Origin: Cheiracanthium punctorium
Lineage: Eukaryota; Arthropoda; Arachnida; Araneae; Cheiracanthiidae
DNA length: 64,000 nt
Assembly (NCBI GenBank): GCA_038373885.1
Contig: JAWZYV010013182.1
Location: 56,679-120,678 of the forward strand
Reading direction: 5' to 3'
The number at the start of each line of letters is the position of its first letter. Position 1 is the first letter of the stretch. The notes below the pieces were generated by a model. It did not search any database. It was not told the origin of the DNA and worked only from the letters and a program-made list of their open reading frames with translations. This document shows, piece after piece, positions 47,512 to 59,690 of the stretch. The position numbers were made by a program, and so were the translations under genes.

Positions 47512-48707
47512 TTTTTTTCTAAATAAAACATCTCTGAAAAAAAAAAATGTTGCTCTTTATAATTTCAAGAAATGCACTAACAATTGCTGTTTGTAGTTTT
47601 ATATTTGCTGTTAGATTGCTGTGTAATAATTCAGTAAAGCTCTCGGAGTCCTAGGCATTTGTCGTTTGAGTGACAAGGCTCAATTTTTAAATTTTTTAAA
47701 TATTTAAAAATTATTGATTTTTCAGCAAATTGCGCTTCCACCAAACTCGATTGCATATCCTAAAATAGGATTATCCTCCCCCAATTTTAATTCTTAAATT
47801 TCATAACTTAATTGAATTTTATAATTTTAGATTTGTTGTTTGATTGGTACTGAAAAGCTTGTCCCAAACATATACCACGGTCCAAAAACAAATTAAGCAT
47901 AAGGAAAGCCTAGATAAAATGTATAACATTAAATAACAAAGTATTAAATAACAAATGCTTTTATATTTGTTTAATTGAAGATATTATGTTTCTTGTACTA
48001 TATGAAGGAAATTAATTTAATTTCAGACATTAATTATTATTACATAACAAATGCTAATTATTATTGAATAACACTTATTAAATAGCGCTTATTATTATGG
48101 AATATAATTATTATTGAATATAAATATTATTGAATAACAAATGCTTTTATATTTGTTTAATTGAAGATATTATGTTTCTTGTACTGCATGAAGGAAATTA
48201 ATTTAATTTCAGACATTAATTATTATTACAATTTATTTCAATGGTATGATACGTCTGATTACGTCAGTACATTTCACTCATCATGATTAAAATATTGTGC
48301 TGTTTATCTGTGTTTCTAACTAGCTGAGATCCGGTTCTCTACGGGGACCATTAATGAAGTTTTCATTTTAACATAAGTTGTAACTTATAGCACTCTGGAG
48401 ATATTATATGAAACAAAAATAACTAATTACAAAATTGTCTGAGGTTTGCCTGGAGAATTTGTGGAATGATTTGCTTCTTCAAATTTTAACGAAAGCCGAA
48501 ATTGATATTGTAAGGTTTAAACATCAAATTTAAACTTTTCAGAAAACAAATTAATTTATTAGATATTTGCTTTTTAGATTAAAAAGTAATTGCCCCGAGG
48601 CTCTCTTTAACAGATAGCCTAGAGTGCTTTTCCTTAAAAAACACGAACAAACAGTAGGCGTAATATTATGATAAAAGAGTACATTGAAAAGTATATCCGT
48701 ATGTATA
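47512..48707. other. Spacer between SINE and the giant TIR element
   Basis: AT-rich sequence not found in copy A. It contains the 186-bp direct repeat listed separately. No gene recognised. Confidence 0.55.
47947..48235. repeat. Direct repeat, ~100-bp copies 186 bp apart
   Basis: The block from 'aataacaaatgcttttatat' through 'cagacattaattattattac' occurs at 47947-48045 and 48133-48231 with only two differences. Between them are diverged 'attattattgaataa' repeats. Confidence 0.93.
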
Positions 48708-48970
48708 CTCTCTTAATAATAAAGAGTGAAAAACCAGTGCTGAGGAGTGATATATCACCCTACCTTCGTGACAAAAATCAGCCAACCTCCATAGAGTGAG
48801 AAATCACTATTCTGAAGAGTGACATTTCTGACTCTGGACTAGGAGTGAGAATTCAAAAACCCACTCCGGGAAAGAGTGCCTCACTCTAAGGAAAGGGTGA
48901 CAGCACGCCATCCCTTAAAGAGTGGAGCGCTCTGATCAAGAGTGAGCTATGACCCTTTTAAAGAGTGACC
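48708..48970. repeat. Left terminal GAGTGA array of the giant element
   Basis: GAGTGA occurs at about 48724, 48745, 48794, 48817, 48843, 48940 and 48963, with TCACTC at 48881. Near variants are GAGTGC, GAGTGG and GGGTGA. Eight exact hexamers in ~260 bp far exceeds chance. The pattern suggests repeated protein-binding sites. Confidence 0.88.
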
Positions 48971-48994
48971 GCCACTTTTTATAAGGTGATTATT

Positions 48995-49144
48995 CGAGAC
49001 CGTATCCAGGGGTCCGGACCCTCCCCCCTCCCAAAAAAATTGATTTTTGTTAATAAAATAATAATAATGACGTCTTTTTGTGAAAAATTCTGCCTTTTCC
49101 ACGGTTTGGACCCTGCCTGAAATTTTTGTCTGGGTACGGCCCTG
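48995..49144. mobile_element. 150-bp hAT-type MITE nested in the giant element
   Basis: Left end CGAGACCGTATCCAGG and reverse-complemented right end CAGGGCCGTACCCAGA. It is flanked by TGATTATT (48987-48994) and GATTTATT (49145-49152), an approximate 8-bp duplication. The interior ('gacgtctttttgtgaaaaat', 'tctgccttttccacggtttg') is the reverse complement of the interior of 58122-58295, so both are copies of one family. Confidence 0.75.
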
Positions 49145-49209
49145 GATTTATTCCTTGCATATGCCTTGCTTCTGGCTATCACTATTTTGGGGAAATTAAA
49201 ATAATTCCT

Positions 49210-49213
<4 letters not shown>

Positions 49214-49242
<29 letters not shown>
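49214..49242. repeat. (AT)n microsatellite
   Basis: About 14 AT dinucleotides. Confidence 0.95.
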
Positions 49243-49245
<3 letters not shown>

Positions 49246-49269
49246 TGTATCTGGTAACAGCATTGATTA

Positions 49270-50400
49270 TTATTATTTTTTAAATATTTGGCAAACATTA
49301 AAAGATATTTTCTATATAGCATCAATATTTATCCAATCTTGTGAATTCATTGAAAATAAAATCCAATATTATAAATTTAATATTTTGCCCATTTGAAGTC
49401 AAATTTTAATACTATTGAATCTTAAAGTATTTGAAATTTATCAATAATATTGAGTGTATATTAGAAATATTTCCAATATTATTAAGTACTAATTACTTTT
49501 AATTATTAAAATTTACATATATGTGAATACTTTGAGAGTAAAGACCACTTCCAGTATTGGTAAAAACTAGAGTTTAGCCCTGATATATGCTCAAAATGTT
49601 ATTATTATTTGTAAAATTTTAATTAACATATGAAGTGTGTATTGATATATTAATTATATATTGAGAATATTTCTGAAGCAGTCTCACTACCAATGAACTT
49701 TTAAATATTAACTCAATATTGTGAAAACATTGATATCAAAAACCAATAATATTACAAAGTAGTAAGTGAACACATTGAGAATAAACAGTTTCCAATATTG
49801 GTAAATAAAATTCCAATATTGGTAAAAATTAGCATTTAGGTCTGATAAATTCTCAAAATAACATTATACTTTCAGTATGACTATACTAATACCTTTTCCA
49901 CTGAATTTAACATACAAAAAAATATATTCTTAATATAGGGTTGTATTGGAAATATTTTTGAAGTAGTCCTCAATTGATAAATTTTTTAATGTTAACTCAA
50001 TATTGTTAAAAAAAAATTGAAAACAAAGATCAACTGTAACTTCGTCAAATGTATCAAATGTAACTTCGTACAAAGTAGCAAAGTTAATATTTGCCTCAGA
50101 TATATTTAAAATGCATTTATAGTATTTGATATACATTGGAAATATATTCAATATGGATAAGTAATTACTTTAACATAACTTTATACCATTTTTAATTTTT
50201 TTGGTTAATATTTACTCAATATTACACTGGGAATAAAGCTAGTATTGGTAAAAAGTAGAAAGTTGATATTTAACCTTTATATTGTAAAAATTATAAAACT
50301 TTGCTGCTATTGAATTTAAATTAAATATATTTAAAATGTATCTGCAATATCGAGCGCCTTGAAAATATTCTTCATATCGTACAAGTAAATATTTTTGCCG
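49270..50400. repeat. Left subterminal AATATT-rich satellite-like block
   Basis: Diverged tandem units of roughly 250-290 bp share 'ccaatattggtaaaaa..tag', 'aatattaactcaatattgt' and 'gaa(g/t)cagtc..cta'. The block is the reverse complement of the blocks at 57260-57900 and 59040-59690. For example, the reverse complement of 50215-50390 aligns to 57400-57540. CAATATTG palindromes recur throughout. Confidence 0.75.
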
Positions 50401-53400
50401 CCTTTACCTCCCCCCCCCCCAAGTTTGTCCATAGGCAATCGTTAATACATCATAGCTGGATATTGGGTATATCTATTAGAAGTCCAACATAAAATAGATT
50501 TCTCTATTAGAAATTTGAGGTGTGATCTCTCTAATGAGTAAATAACATCTATAATATACAGGTATCTGTATATATGTAGCATAGTTATAATAATTAAACT
50601 TCCAGAAGATCTTAAAGATCCAGAATATCCCAAAAATGGCTATCTATTTCATATTCAAAATATCCAAAGATCAGAAATTGATACTTATTTCATATCCAGA
50701 ACTTCTTAGATATCTATTTCTGGGCTATCTTGGATTATTGTCATGTTCAGAATGATCCATAACAGCTGGAAAATAAATTTTACGTAGCTCAATGGTACAA
50801 GTAATATCTGACCCCATGCATTTTTAGATTCTTGCTTTCATTCCAGTGAGTGAAATGTGGACTGTTGACACAAAACATACAGTATTTAAAATAACAGCCT
50901 ATTCTGAAATTAAACAGATTAAGAAGGAGTACAGAGTTTCATTTTAATAATCAGATGATGGCATCACTAAAAGGTACCCCCAAGAGTTCCACATGGTTAC
51001 TAAAACAAACCTCCATAACCTCTAGATCTATTTAGTTACAGAATTCGTTAACAGTTTATGTTTTGTTTGGTTAGTCAAAACGTAACAGGAATAGAAGTGA
51101 AAGTTTCAAAATGCTTGGAGGTGATCTGTATAGCCATTGAGCTATGTAAAATCCATCAGCAGGAGATTTATAAGAATTTTCTTTGTCTGCAGTACTATAA
51201 CTTCATTTGAGGTAATCTGTGATCAAACAAGAATAGAAATAAGAGTTTCGGACATCCACATTACTCAACAGTGTGCAGAAATATTTGATATGTTCAATGT
51301 TACCTTTTCTCCTGCTGAAATAAAAAATCCCTGAAAGCTTATTTTTTACCTATGGTACATTTCAGAACAACTTTCACTTACAACAGTATTAACAAAACAA
51401 TAAAAATAGTTCATGATAAGATATTTATATAAAATCAAAAGAATACTAATAATTTTGATTTTTAAATAGGTTTTATTTTAAGCATAATTTATTCAAACTT
51501 TCTTTTCAACTTTATTACAATTAACAAGTCTTTTTTTTAAATTTTAAATAAATAAGAAATGAACAGGATTGAATTGTTATCGAAAAGAAATTATTTGAAA
51601 TTAAATTTCAGTCATTTATACGAACAAATACAAGAATTATGAAACACGAAAATAAGTTAAAAGAGCAATAGCTATCCTTTAATTGAAAACCAAAAAAAAA
51701 AAAAAAATTAAATAAATAAACTAATTGTTGGGTAAATCAAAAATATAAATATATCTGCTGATAACCTCTGTTAATGTACATATCATGTTTGGAAATTTAA
51801 GAGAATACCTATTTTTCTATTCTTTCCCCTCCCCCCAGAAAAAGGAATAAAATATTTCTAAAATGGAAACTACTTTATATTGATTGATTTCTTTTTTTGT
51901 GAAAAGGGGTAAAGAAATATTTTTGTGCAGGCCAATACATAAATAATATAAATCAAAACCAATTATTTCATAATTCCCCAACAATGCCCATTTTGTTGAA
52001 TACACCCAACATTTTTGTCTTGTCCAAAAACCATTATTTAAGGTTTAGAGGCATGAGCAAGAATACAGGTTAGAATCCTTAAAAAGTTCACCACCCAAGT
52101 CAGCCCCCCCAAGAAGACACCCCTCTTGTAGACTTGCCATAACGCAAAGAAATAATTGAAGTTTAGAGCATGAGGGTGAACCATATTAACCTCCATAGAT
52201 AATGTCTGGGTGAGGGGGGAGGGTGGTGATTCAAAGAAAAAGATTTTTTTTTCACCTCTTAAAAAACCAAATTCCTCTTCTGAACATAATTTATACATAC
52301 TTCAAAATAAAAGCCATTTCTTAATTTTTTAATATATATACACATTCATTTCTTTATTTATTTTTAAGTGTGATTTTATTTATTTCAATTTCACTTTTAC
52401 AGCAAAATAGCTACAAATTACTTAATCTTTTAAAAACTTCAAATTGAAAAAAAAATTCTTTTAATATAGATTTTATGCAAGAATTATTATACTATTGAAA
52501 ACAGATTTAGAACAATAAATGAAAGTAAAGCCAGAAAAACTCATTAGTATGTTAGAACAAAGTTCAATTAATACGAGGGCCAAAAAAAAAGAAAGAAAAA
52601 ACAGTTAATAAAAATATATAAGCAAAGTCTTAATAAAAACATGAGTAATGGAACTTCCAAGTCCAGAGTAGTCTTCAGCCTAGCAAATTTTAGTTTACGA
52701 TGCGTTCTAAATTAAAAAAAAAATTTAAACTATTACAGAACTGCAGAAGTAAAAAATAGCCTACGAATTGAAAAAAGTGGAAGATATCTCTTATTGAGAC
52801 TCATGCAGGTTTGAATGAATTATAAAAGCAATGGCAGTGAACACACAACAAATTATTACAAATTTGGTTTAATTGTATTACATTGTTACATTTATATAAA
52901 ATACAATCACTGGATTCAATATGAGTACTTCAATACTATTTCACATTCAGGGATTCTTCTAACAGCATCTGGAAGATAAAAATTATGACTTCAACAAGTA
53001 ATTACAGAATTAAAAGTTAAAACATAACTGCTATTCTATCCTAATAAAAAAAGGGTACCCTCCCCCCTCCCCATAATTTGAATAAGACTGAAGAAAGGCT
53101 CAAAATCAGAAAGAGTTGGCAGCTAGAATATACTAGAGCATAAACTAGATCTATGTTAAATACATACAAAATAAAATTAGTTAAAATTAGTTTTGTGTGT
53201 ACATGGATTAGTGTCAAATTTAAATCTCCAACTAAAGCACAGCTTAACACTTTCAACTAGGTGATGAATTTACAGAGGAATAAGTCAGCAGATCTTTTCA
53301 TTTGATTCAGAAAACATTTTGTTTATAGTTTCACTAAAATCGGAGGATAACTTTATAATAAAAAGTCTGCAAATCTACATACATTTTGGAACACCTTTAG

Positions 53401-53914
53401 GAGCAGGTTAAATACAATTTTGGAACAGCACAAAAGCATACCGAAAAATGGTAATAATAAATACTTTCTTATTACCATTTTTCATATTACCATATTTATG
53501 TATGGTAATAATAAATACTTTCAAGTAACATTTACATATACTGTAACCTTCTGAGTAAGAGAGGGAAGGGAAACAGGGTTCCTACTGTTAAAATTGTACA
53601 AATTATGAATAAATGAATAAAATAAAGATGTAGAATTTAAGCTGCCTTTTACATTTTAATTTTGCCACTGAACATAAAAGCAAATGGAAAAAAAACTGCA
53701 ATAAAACCTAAATATAGCAGCTCAAAAAAAAAAAAAAATCTATTTTTTTACCTGCAAAAAATAAAAGAAAAAAAACTTTAATTTTACAGATAAGAAATGC
53801 TTGTACTGTTTTATAAAATAATCTGTTCTCTATGTTCTATTAATATTAGAATATACTGATATGCAAAGTGATTGAGAGCACAAAATACTTTATTAAAAGT
53901 AAGGAACACATTGT

Positions 53915-53955
53915 AGGATTTACTTCACAAAATTTTATTTTGTGAGGTAAATCCT
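53915..53955. repeat. 19-bp hairpin with 3-nt loop
   Basis: Arms 53915-53933 (AGGATTTACTTCACAAAAT) and 53937-53955 pair with a single mismatch. Confidence 0.9.
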
Positions 53956-54396
53956 CTGAGGTAACACAAAAAAGAATAATTGGGGACAGTATTGAAGCGA
54001 AAATCCCATATCAAAGCAATTTGGAATAAAATTATCCCTGAATCACAGTAACCTGTGCGTAATAACAAACATCAAACTAATAGTGACAAAATAAATATTA
54101 AACACATTACTTACTATTGGTGAGTTAAATTTGCAAATTATTACAATCAATTAAAAAATAGAAAATATTCAGGACTTGTAATATATTTTAGGTACATCAA
54201 AAATTGAGTAAAAAATAAAGTGATAACTTTGCAATAAAAACTTTTCATGCACAGCAAGTAAAATATCATCAAATAACAACATTCTTAGCAAAGATCACAT
54301 CTATATGTGGAAGATAAACAAAAGAAATAAATAATTAAACGGAAGTTTGAAAATACTTTTCATATCCAGTCTGGTAAATTACAAGGATTCAATGCT

Positions 54397-54545
54397 CAGA
54401 AGTGTAGCTAGAGGGGGACATTTGTCCCAGGGCATAGGATCCAAAAGGCACCAATTTGTATATAAAACTTTTTCCAGCGCATTTTGGTAAACAGGAAGTG
54501 ATGCAAATTTGTTCTCGGGCACTGAAAATTCTTGCTACACCTCTG
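54397..54545. mobile_element. 149-bp hAT-like MITE
   Basis: Left end CAGAAGTGTAGCTAGAGGGG and reverse-complemented right end CAGAGGTGTAGCAAGAATTT. CAGAGGYGTAGC is a common hAT non-autonomous terminus. An 8-bp target duplication is not preserved. Nested in the core of the giant element. Confidence 0.65.
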
Positions 54546-55147
54546 AGTACTGACCCCAATTAATAACCTAGATCTTCTTGAAGTCAGTTAAAAACTAGAC
54601 TAAAGATATTTTTGAGTAATATTCAAATATACATATGACAACATGTGAACACTGACAAGGTTATTGCACTTTGTTAATACTGCAGGCTTAAAAAATCTGA
54701 ATTTACTAAGGAAGTAAAGTTTACATTTACATATTGTATTAGTAAAATTAAAAAATAATATATTTCATCTGTTTTTACCACTAATGGTGGTACATGTAAT
54801 ATGGTGTCAAAACTGGTAGGCTAGTTTTCGATTTGGTTTGTACCAAAGTACAGATATGAGATTAACAAAAAAGGAAAAAAAGTCTGAAAGAATGTCCAAA
54901 CAACTTTTGAGCAATTATACTTATGAATTTCAAGAGCAATAAATATTTTAATTTTTATTGATACTAAATCTATCTTACTTATATACAATTTTGCCTTACT
55001 GAAAAATCAGAAAATTTTTGAAAAAAATGAAAAAACTGAATTCTTTATAAACATTGAAAAAGGTCTGAATATTAAACTAAATTCTTAAATCTCATCTCTG
55101 AAAGTAGCATTTTACAGTTTACATTTTAAACAACAACAGCAGTGACA

Positions 55148-55150
<3 letters not shown>

Positions 55151-55181
<31 letters not shown>
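55151..55181. repeat. (AAT)n microsatellite
   Basis: About ten AAT/ATA units. Confidence 0.93.
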
Positions 55182-55183
<2 letters not shown>

Positions 55184-57180
55184 GTTACAGGAGTTTCAAG
55201 GTTTTACTTACAACATATTTTTAAGAGGTAGTGAGGGTGCAGAGTAAAAAAATTAATCTGAAGGGACTAAAAATTGATTTTTATACTTTATTTCATTGTT
55301 ACTTCATAAAATGTTGCAAATAAGACTTGATTTTGCAAGCAATTTATTAACTTGGTGTCAAATATGCAACTTGACATAAAAAATTTACATATAATAGAGA
55401 TTAAATAAATGACAGAATATAGCATAACATAAAATGATATACTAAAGAGTTGCCTGGGTCAAATGCTTTAATAAAGAATACCACATTGAATTTTACTGTA
55501 TAAATATTTATTGTTTTACTCATTGATGTAACTTTACCAAAAGTTATACTTTTTTTTCTTTTAAGAACAGCCCTAATAACTTTCTCAATTTACATGAAAT
55601 TTATAAAATTTAATACATAGTCACTAACTGCCCCAAAGTAACATCACTTTAGGGAAAAAAAACTAAAAAAAAAAAACATATAAATCAATTTGGAAAATAA
55701 GAAAAAAATAAACTAAACAAAAAAGTAAACATCTCAAAAAAAAAAAAAAAAAGTTATTGACAATTATGAAATTATGCGATACAAGCTTTGAAAAAATTAG
55801 ACCGCAGAGATCAAAAGTATGCAGACTTTGAACTAGTAATTAAGAACATTTAAAGAATAAATAAACAAATAAAACAAAAATATGAATACCACTTATAATG
55901 CCAATAGTTTCTTCTCTTTTACAGCATGCCACTGACAAAAATTCAATGGTTTTCCACAGGACCAGTTCAGAGTACTAGAAAATAAAAAGATAATAAAGTG
56001 ATAAACAGCCAAAATCAATCAGTTTTTCTTGTAACATATTTTATTCATCACTTGGCTCTGCAAGCTTTAAAGACAGGCTTCTCAAAAACTCGGTATAATT
56101 CAGAATGCTTCTTCATAGACAGCATGATGAACTTTTATAGAACAACAAAACTGCAGGTCTTATCCCATTTTTAGGGAGAAATTCACGAAAGTGGAAACTG
56201 TATCTGATGGCTAATTCTCCCTCTATTTTGGACAATACAATATGTTATAAATTTTTCTCTGAGTATTTCACTTCTATAAATTAACCATTTGTATTGCCAT
56301 AAATACAGCTTGTGAAGAGAAATTCTGAATTTTCAAATTTCTGACATAGTTGAATTCTTTTAAAACCTGTTCAGAAATTGCATTATTTCTTGTAAAAAAA
56401 AAAAATAATAACTTGATTGAAACATTTTGTTTCTACTCAGTGAGACACTTAATGAAACACAATTTTTGTGAGAAATCTACTACCCATCTGATTCAGTGCT
56501 TAAGATATACATTCTTCTAAAATGGGATGCTTTGCAATGCAAATAATAATAATAATATAAAATTCACACAGACATGTGTATAAGGAACATTTATAACATA
56601 TGATATGAATATAAAATTAACTCCCAAATTTAAAAATACACTGAAACAGTAAATAATTAAAAATAAATACATACTTATATCTAAAGACATCCAAAGTAGT
56701 ATTCACCCTTATCAAAGGTTCTTGAAAAATCACCCAGTCATCGCTGTTATTAACTCTCCTATATTTCAAGAAAATGAGTATTCAGTACATAAAAAACATT
56801 CTAAAAGTTTCGTTTTCTAAAGCAACCAATTTATATGAATATTCATTTATTATCAATTTATATATATTTAACTAATGACCACCCAAGGTAGGAGTCTTCA
56901 GTTAAAATTTACATTTAAACATTATCACAAGAACAAATGATTCGGTGGTAGATCGAGGGGTAATGGGATGAGTGGCTATAGGGCTTCAGTCCCCCCCCCC
57001 CCCAATCTCAAATCCAGGCAGCAATTACGACATAAAGTCGCTTGAGTCAGAAGTATGGGTCTAAATGGGGGCCCCCTTACATTTTGTTTCTTCACCGACT
57101 CTGACAATTGTCTTTCTGTATTTTCCACAGTATTTACCCGCTTGCCCATGATAATCAGGGAACAATCATATTACATTAAA

Positions 57181-57257
57181 TTTTTCAGTAATATTTGACT
57201 TATTTATTAAGATATATTTTTCAGTAATATTTGACTTATTTATTAAGATATATTTTT
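57181..57257. repeat. 36-bp tandem duplication
   Basis: 'tttttcagtaatatttgact' plus 'tatttattaagatata' occurs twice (57181 and 57217), followed by a third 'tttttcag'. The homologous single copy is at about 59008-59050. Confidence 0.93.
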
Positions 57258-57259
57258 CA

Positions 57260-57900
57260 GAAATTTGTATATGAATGCATTTAAAATTATTTCAGATTTT
57301 AAATGCAAAAATAATGTGTAACAGATAAACAGTGATAATTCGCAAGTAATAATATATTAAGATGCTAACATATCAAAAATATATACTTGTGCAATATATA
57401 TGAGGAATATTTGAAATATACACCCAATATTGTGGATACATTTTAAATAAATTTAATTTAAATTCATTAAGATTGACAATATAATGGGTAAATATTAATT
57501 TGCTACAATTTACATTAGTATTTATTTCCAATTTAATGATAATATTGAATAATTAAGTATATGAACATGAAAAAATAAAAATACTATAAAATTAATTACT
57601 TGTCAATATTAGGAATACATTAGAAATATTACCAATGTTTACCTAATATTGTGGATACATTTTAAATACATTTGGGCTAAATATTAACTTGCTGCTATGT
57701 AAAAATACTGGTTTGGGTTTTCAATGTTTTACAATCCTGTGAGGTGCTATTTGAAAGTTTATTGGTAATGGAACTACTTCAGAACTACTTCCAAAATATA
57801 GGCAATATTGCAGATACATTTCATTTAAATTCAGTAGAAAAAGGATTAAAATTATTTTGAATTTTTAAGTAAATTTTACCAATATCATAAATTTATTTAC
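57260..57900. repeat. Right subterminal satellite-like block, copy 1
   Basis: Direct repeat of 59040-59690 ('ttaagatgct(a/g)aca', 'gtggatacattttaaata', 'gacaatataatggg/tata', 'ggaa(c/t)tacttcagaa') and inverted repeat of 49270-50400. Copies are diverged about 20-25%. Confidence 0.8.
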
Positions 57901-57912
57901 CCTTAATGATAC

Positions 57913-57993
57913 CCAGTAGAAGACCCAAACTCTGAAATCCATGCTGTCTGCTTTCTCAACAATGTCAATAAATAATGAAATCTGTTCTGCTAC
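57913..57993 (-). CDS. Candidate internal exon, minus strand (weak)
   Basis: On the minus strand, 'ttctgaacttgcag' forms a good 3' splice site. It precedes 81 bp (27 codons, in phase) ending at CTGG|GTATCA, a plausible donor. The peptide VAEQISLFIDIVEKADSMDF continues with a Trp/Tyr-rich end. It reads like an amphipathic helix from a real protein, but I cannot name a family. No neighbouring exons were found, and the surrounding AATATT repeats partly overlap its 3' edge. It may be a captured host exon inside the giant element, or chance. Confidence 0.2.
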
Positions 57994-58121
57994 CTGCAAG
58001 TTCAGAAAACCACAGAATAATATTAAATACTTGAAAAATATAACATTAATGATATGGGCACCCATAAGGGGGGGGCTCAAGGTAGGGAACTTGCTCCCCC
58101 CCTAGGAGAGGAGAGCAGGGG

Positions 58122-58295
58122 CAGGGACATACCCCAAAAAAAATTCTGGGAGGGTCCAAAAATTTCGGAGGGGGTCCAAACGATGAAAAAGGCAGAAATT
58201 TTCACAAAAAGACTTCACCATTATTGCTTTGTTAATAAAAACTGAAATTTCGGAGGTGTTACAGACCCCCACCCCCCTTCCTGGGTACGTCCTTG
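58122..58295. mobile_element. hAT-type MITE, same family as 48995-49144, opposite orientation
   Basis: Left end CAGGGACATACCCC and reverse-complemented right end CAAGGACGTACCCAGG. The interior is the reverse complement of 48995-49144 through 'gaaatttcggag', 'ggcagaaattttcacaaaaa' and 'ttgttaataaaa'. An 8-bp duplication is not clearly preserved. C/G-rich tracts surround it (58069-58104 and 58266-58280). Confidence 0.7.
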
Positions 58296-59039
58296 GCCAG
58301 AGGGTGACTGGTGGGGCTTCAGCCACCCTCGAAATAAGTAAACATAAGAAATGGAGAAAATTACATATTCGTGGGTAATTTTGAAAGTTCAGCTTGAAAT
58401 TTTTAAGGTTTAGATACGTCCCTAAGCCAAACTCACTCCACCCCCCCCCCACTTAAGTATGTTTTTTCAATCTGCAAAGATATGTTCTGATTAAATGAAT
58501 TTAAAATGAAATATGCTAGATAAATTTTAAGTTTATGAACATTTCCTATGCAATATGTGAAATAACCTTTATTAAAAATGAAGTCTTAAAAAAATGCAAC
58601 TCAAAGCATGGCTTTTTCCATAACATTACAGAAATAATTCAGCAATCAAAATTAATTGAATGTCAACAATATTATTTGAATTGTCTTAGACTGAACAAGT
58701 GTAAAGTAAGCTTTATTTAAGGGGAATAGATGAAGTGAATATTATCAAATACAATGAAGAACCGTTCTGATTATACCATCTTTAAAATAAAACAAACTAC
58801 ATTAAAATCGGCTCATCCATTTGGGATCTATTTTGCCACACACACATCCAACTTTTAGAAAAAAAAAAACCAGGCATTTAGTATCTTAGAATGAAAATTT
58901 AATAAACTAAATTCATATTCTGAAAAAATTTAAGGACCCCTTAAAATGGGGTGTCTGGGGCATGTGCCCTCCTTGCTCCTGTGATAATCATGGTCTTATC
59001 ATCACAGGATTTTCAGTAGTATTTGACTTAATTATTAAA
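58296..59039. other. Spacer inside the giant element
   Basis: AT-rich with a C-run at 58440-58450. Contains no recognised gene. Confidence 0.5.
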
Positions 59040-59690
59040 ATATATTTTTCAGCAATTTGTACATAAATGCACCTAAAATTATTTATCAGATTTTAAATTT
59101 TGAAATAATGTACAGTAGATAAACAGTCTTAATTCACCATTACTGTGATATTAAGATGCTGACACATTAAAAATATTTGTTAGTACAATATGAGGGAAAT
59201 TTATAATATACACACAATACTGTGTGGATACATTTTAAATATATTTAATTTAATTCATTAACATGGACAATATAATGGATAAATGTTGCTAATTTTTACC
59301 AATATTAGTTTTTATTTCCAATATAATAACAATGTGAAGGATTGAGTATATTAGCATTAGAAAAATAATAAAATGGTATAAAAATATTTTTAAAAATTAC
59401 TTGTCAATATTAAGAATACATTATAAATATTTCGAATTTTTACTTAATATTGTGAACACATTGTAAAGATATTTGGGCTAACTACTAACTTGCTACTATT
59501 AAAAACTTTATCAGTAATGGAATTACTTCAGAAACATTTCCAGTATATAGCCAATATTGTGGATATATTTCATATGTTAATTAAATTCAATAGAAAAAAA
59601 TTAGCATTATTTTGAATTGGTATCTAGGCTAAAAGGTAAGTTTTACCAATTTGAGAATTTTATTTACCAATATTGATACACAACAGAAGA
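59040..59690. repeat. Right subterminal satellite-like block, copy 2
   Basis: Second direct copy of the 57260-57900 block, offset about 1.8 kb, and inverted relative to 49270-50400. Confidence 0.8.

Larger units (their letters stand above)
50401..57179. other. A-rich non-coding core of the giant element
   Basis: About 6.8 kb, very AT-rich, with A clearly exceeding T on the plus strand and CpG very rare. It has several homopolymer A-runs (51693-51707, 53726-53739, 55736-55752) and (AAT)n at 55151-55181. No open frame longer than about 86 codons and no recognisable protein. The strand asymmetry would fit a U-rich untranslated transcript read from the minus strand, or simply element-specific composition. 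A C-run lies at 50410-50419 and another at about 56991-57003. Confidence 0.55.

Noticed and set aside
58054..58452. 63- and 116-codon frames near 58.1-58.45 kb
   Set aside because: Composed of low-complexity G/C-rich MITE sequence; they mirror the hAT MITE and C-runs.
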